Assembly (NCBI RefSeq): GCF_041912895.1
Contig: NZ_JAYSGI010000001.1
Coordinates: 310,001 to 374,000 of the forward strand
Length of the DNA stretch: 64,000 bases
Source: Pelagerythrobacter sp041912895
Lineage (GTDB): Bacteria; Pseudomonadota; Alphaproteobacteria; Sphingomonadales; Sphingomonadaceae
Reading direction: 5' to 3'
Shown: positions 62,886-64,000 of the stretch, piece after piece
Layout: the number at the start of each line of letters is the position of its first letter
Position numbering within the stretch: position 1 is the stretch's first letter
Program-made: the position numbers and the translations under genes
Notes under the pieces: model-generated
Seen by the model: only the letters and a program-made list of their open reading frames with translations
Told to the model about the DNA's origin: nothing
The model's database searches: none

Positions 62886-63578
62886 CTAGCGCCCGTCGTC
62901 GTCGCCCTGCACGACCTCGTGCGAGACGAATACGACCGGCTGGTCTGCTTTCGCGGGTGTTGGCGTCGCCGCCTGGGCGGGTTGCGCCGGCGGCGGACGA
63001 AGCGCCAGACCCCGACCGTCGCCGCGCCATTCGACCGGGTCCGCCGACGGCATGGCGATCCGCGCGAAAGCGGGGCGCGCCGGGTAGGAACAGCCCATCT
63101 GCGCGCCGAGACCCTTGAGATAGCCGCGCCGGATCAGCCCGGCGACGATCGCCGCCTCGAAATCGCGCTGGTGGTCGGCCGCGCCGGTCACTTCGCGCAC
63201 GATGCTGCGGAAGGGGATGAACGAGCCGACCCAGCTCTTGGCCATCCGGCCGACCGAGATGTCGTCGCGGTGCCCTTCGGCGACGTCGAGATCGGGGCCG
63301 AGCACCACGTCGAGTTCGGCGATCGCTCCGCCGATCTCGCCGCATCCGGTGAGCCCCTCGCTGGCGTAGGGCGCGGCGGCGGCGGCGAGCAGCAGTTCGG
63401 GAATCGCGTCGCGCGACAGGTTGAGATCGGTCAGCGGCGTCTTCGCCACGTCCATGACGCCGGGATCGCGGTCGCGCACGCTTTCCTGCGCGCGCGCGGC
63501 GAGCGGAGCGGCGGTTGCCGTCGCGGCGAGCGCGAGCGCGCTAGCCCATGTCGAAATATGCATCGCAGACCCTTTCAT
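62886..63578 (-). CDS. Secreted hypothetical protein
   Basis: I do not recognise the family. 230 aa with a signal peptide ending ARAQ. The mature part has VAKTPLTDLNLSRDAIPELLLAAA and GYLKGLGAQMGCSYPARPAF, with a Pro/Gln/Ala-rich stretch near the C-terminus. Two conserved-looking Cys (in TGCGEI and MGCSYP). ATG 63578 has GGAGAG 5 nt upstream; ATG 63563 is also plausible. It overlaps the end of the metallopeptidase gene upstream by 38 nt. Confidence 0.7.
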   Translation of the reverse strand: MKGSAMHISTWASALALAATATAAPLAARAQESVRDRDPGVMDVAKTPLTDLNLSRDAIPELLLAAAAAPYASEGLTGCGEIGGAIAELDVVLGPDLDVAEGHRDDISVGRMAKSWVGSFIPFRSIVREVTGAADHQRDFEAAIVAGLIRRGYLKGLGAQMGCSYPARPAFARIAMPSADPVEWRGDGRGLALRPPPAQPAQAATPTPAKADQPVVFVSHEVVQGDDDGR

Positions 63579-64000
63579 CGCCGCTCTCCATGCCCGCCCG
63601 CAGCGCTTCGATTCGCTGCGCGCTCGATCCATGGGTGAAGTTTTCCGGGCTCACCTGCTGGCCCGCCTGCTGCTGTAGCGCATCGTCGCCGATCGCGCCC
63701 GCCGCGCGCAAGCCTTCTTCCATGTCGCCGGGCTCGATCAGGTCGCGGTTGCGGCCCGCCCAGACCCCGGCGTAGCAATCCGCCTGCAATTCCATCCGCA
63801 CCTGCAACGCGTTTGCCTCGCCCGGGGCCTGCGCCTGCGCGCTGCGGATTTGCGCGGCGAGCCCGGTCAGCGTCTGGATATGGTGCCCGTATTCGTGCGC
63901 GATCACGTAGTGCCGCGCGAAATCACCGCCCGCGCCGAGTTCGCGCGCGAGCGTGTCGTAGAAGCTGGTGTCGATGTAGATGTCGCGGTCGCTCGGGCAG
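63541..64000 (-). CDS. YpfJ-family neutral zinc metallopeptidase (5' end outside window)
   Basis: Only the C-terminal 152 residues are here; the frame is open to the window edge and starts CPSDRDIYIDTSFYDTLARELGAGGDFARHYV, which aligns with the middle of YpfJ proteins. The zinc motif HEYGHH follows, then ELQADCYAGVW with the third ligand Glu/Asp and SSAQRIEALRAGMESGD at the end. Physiological substrate unknown. The first internal GTG at 63906 is not the start. Confidence 0.9.
   Translation of the reverse strand, partial: CPSDRDIYIDTSFYDTLARELGAGGDFARHYVIAHEYGHHIQTLTGLAAQIRSAQAQAPGEANALQVRMELQADCYAGVWAGRNRDLIEPGDMEEGLRAAGAIGDDALQQQAGQQVSPENFTHGSSAQRIEALRAGMESGDERVCDAYFDMG

Overview
The window is a GC-rich (about two thirds G+C by eye), densely coded chromosomal segment of an alphaproteobacterium, most likely a sphingomonad of the Erythrobacteraceae type. 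This rests on gene content and protein style: an L9 with a long acidic tail, an extra MurC/Mpl-like ligase, a DUF808 protein, an FprA-type ferredoxin reductase, an N-terminally anchored GGDEF/EAL/PilZ protein and sphingomonad-like intergenic repeats. Species assignment is inference. No tRNA, rRNA or CRISPR array was seen.

Layout. 1-6.1 kb: 3' part of trmD, rplS, a secreted S9 peptidase, a truncated APC permease, asd and a small lipoprotein. 6.1-9.3 kb: an emrAB drug-efflux operon led by a MarR repressor with a perfect palindromic operator. 9.4-14.5 kb: alpha/beta hydrolase, M2 dipeptidase, beta-propeller lipoprotein, zinc-protease-like protein and RimK glutamate ligase. 14.5-15.4 kb: an AT-richer secreted FGE-fold protein. 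15.5-18.3 kb: amn and the rpsF-rpsR-rplI operon. 18.5-25.3 kb: DUF808, a Mur ligase divergent from an LD-carboxypeptidase, fabD and fabG separated by a small GxxExxY cassette bounded by inverted repeats, then dnaN. 25.5-33.8 kb: ferredoxin reductase, an intact membrane GGDEF-EAL-PilZ protein, a paralogue broken by an internal deletion, and lepA.

33.8-37.2 kb is the most unusual part: four AT-richer genes joined by 4-nt start/stop overlaps. They encode a tandem-repeat zinc-ribbon protein, a PUA/EVE-like (Nmad-like) protein, an HTH-ImmA/IrrE metallopeptidase and a PIN nuclease. The set begins just after a decayed duplicate of the lepA 3' end. It looks like a horizontally acquired defence or toxin-antitoxin-type operon; its function is not known to me. 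Next comes an HTH (terminase-small-subunit-like) gene lying between two identical copies of an 84-bp hairpin-rich repeat.

38.5-51.2 kb: proline biosynthesis (proC-proA divergent from proB), an MntA/HepT module, bamD, a GGDEF protein, recN followed by an Mrr-type restriction enzyme, a lipoprotein hydrolase, a Phd/RelE module and ligA. 51.2-56.7 kb: a DUF2459 protein, prmA and an SDR on one strand; sdhC-sdhD-sdhA on the other, with no sdhB but a ParDE module after sdhA. 56.8-64 kb: a lipoprotein metalloprotease, a GGDEF protein, a cyclophilin, an FMN 2-hydroxyacid dehydrogenase, a BlaI/BlaR1-like repressor-protease pair with two operators 21 bp apart, a secreted hypothetical protein and the 5'-truncated end of a YpfJ-type metallopeptidase.

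Themes: housekeeping genes for translation, lipid, wall and proline synthesis and DNA replication/repair are interleaved with three toxin-antitoxin pairs, one restriction enzyme, one novel-looking operon and four c-di-GMP genes, one of them broken.
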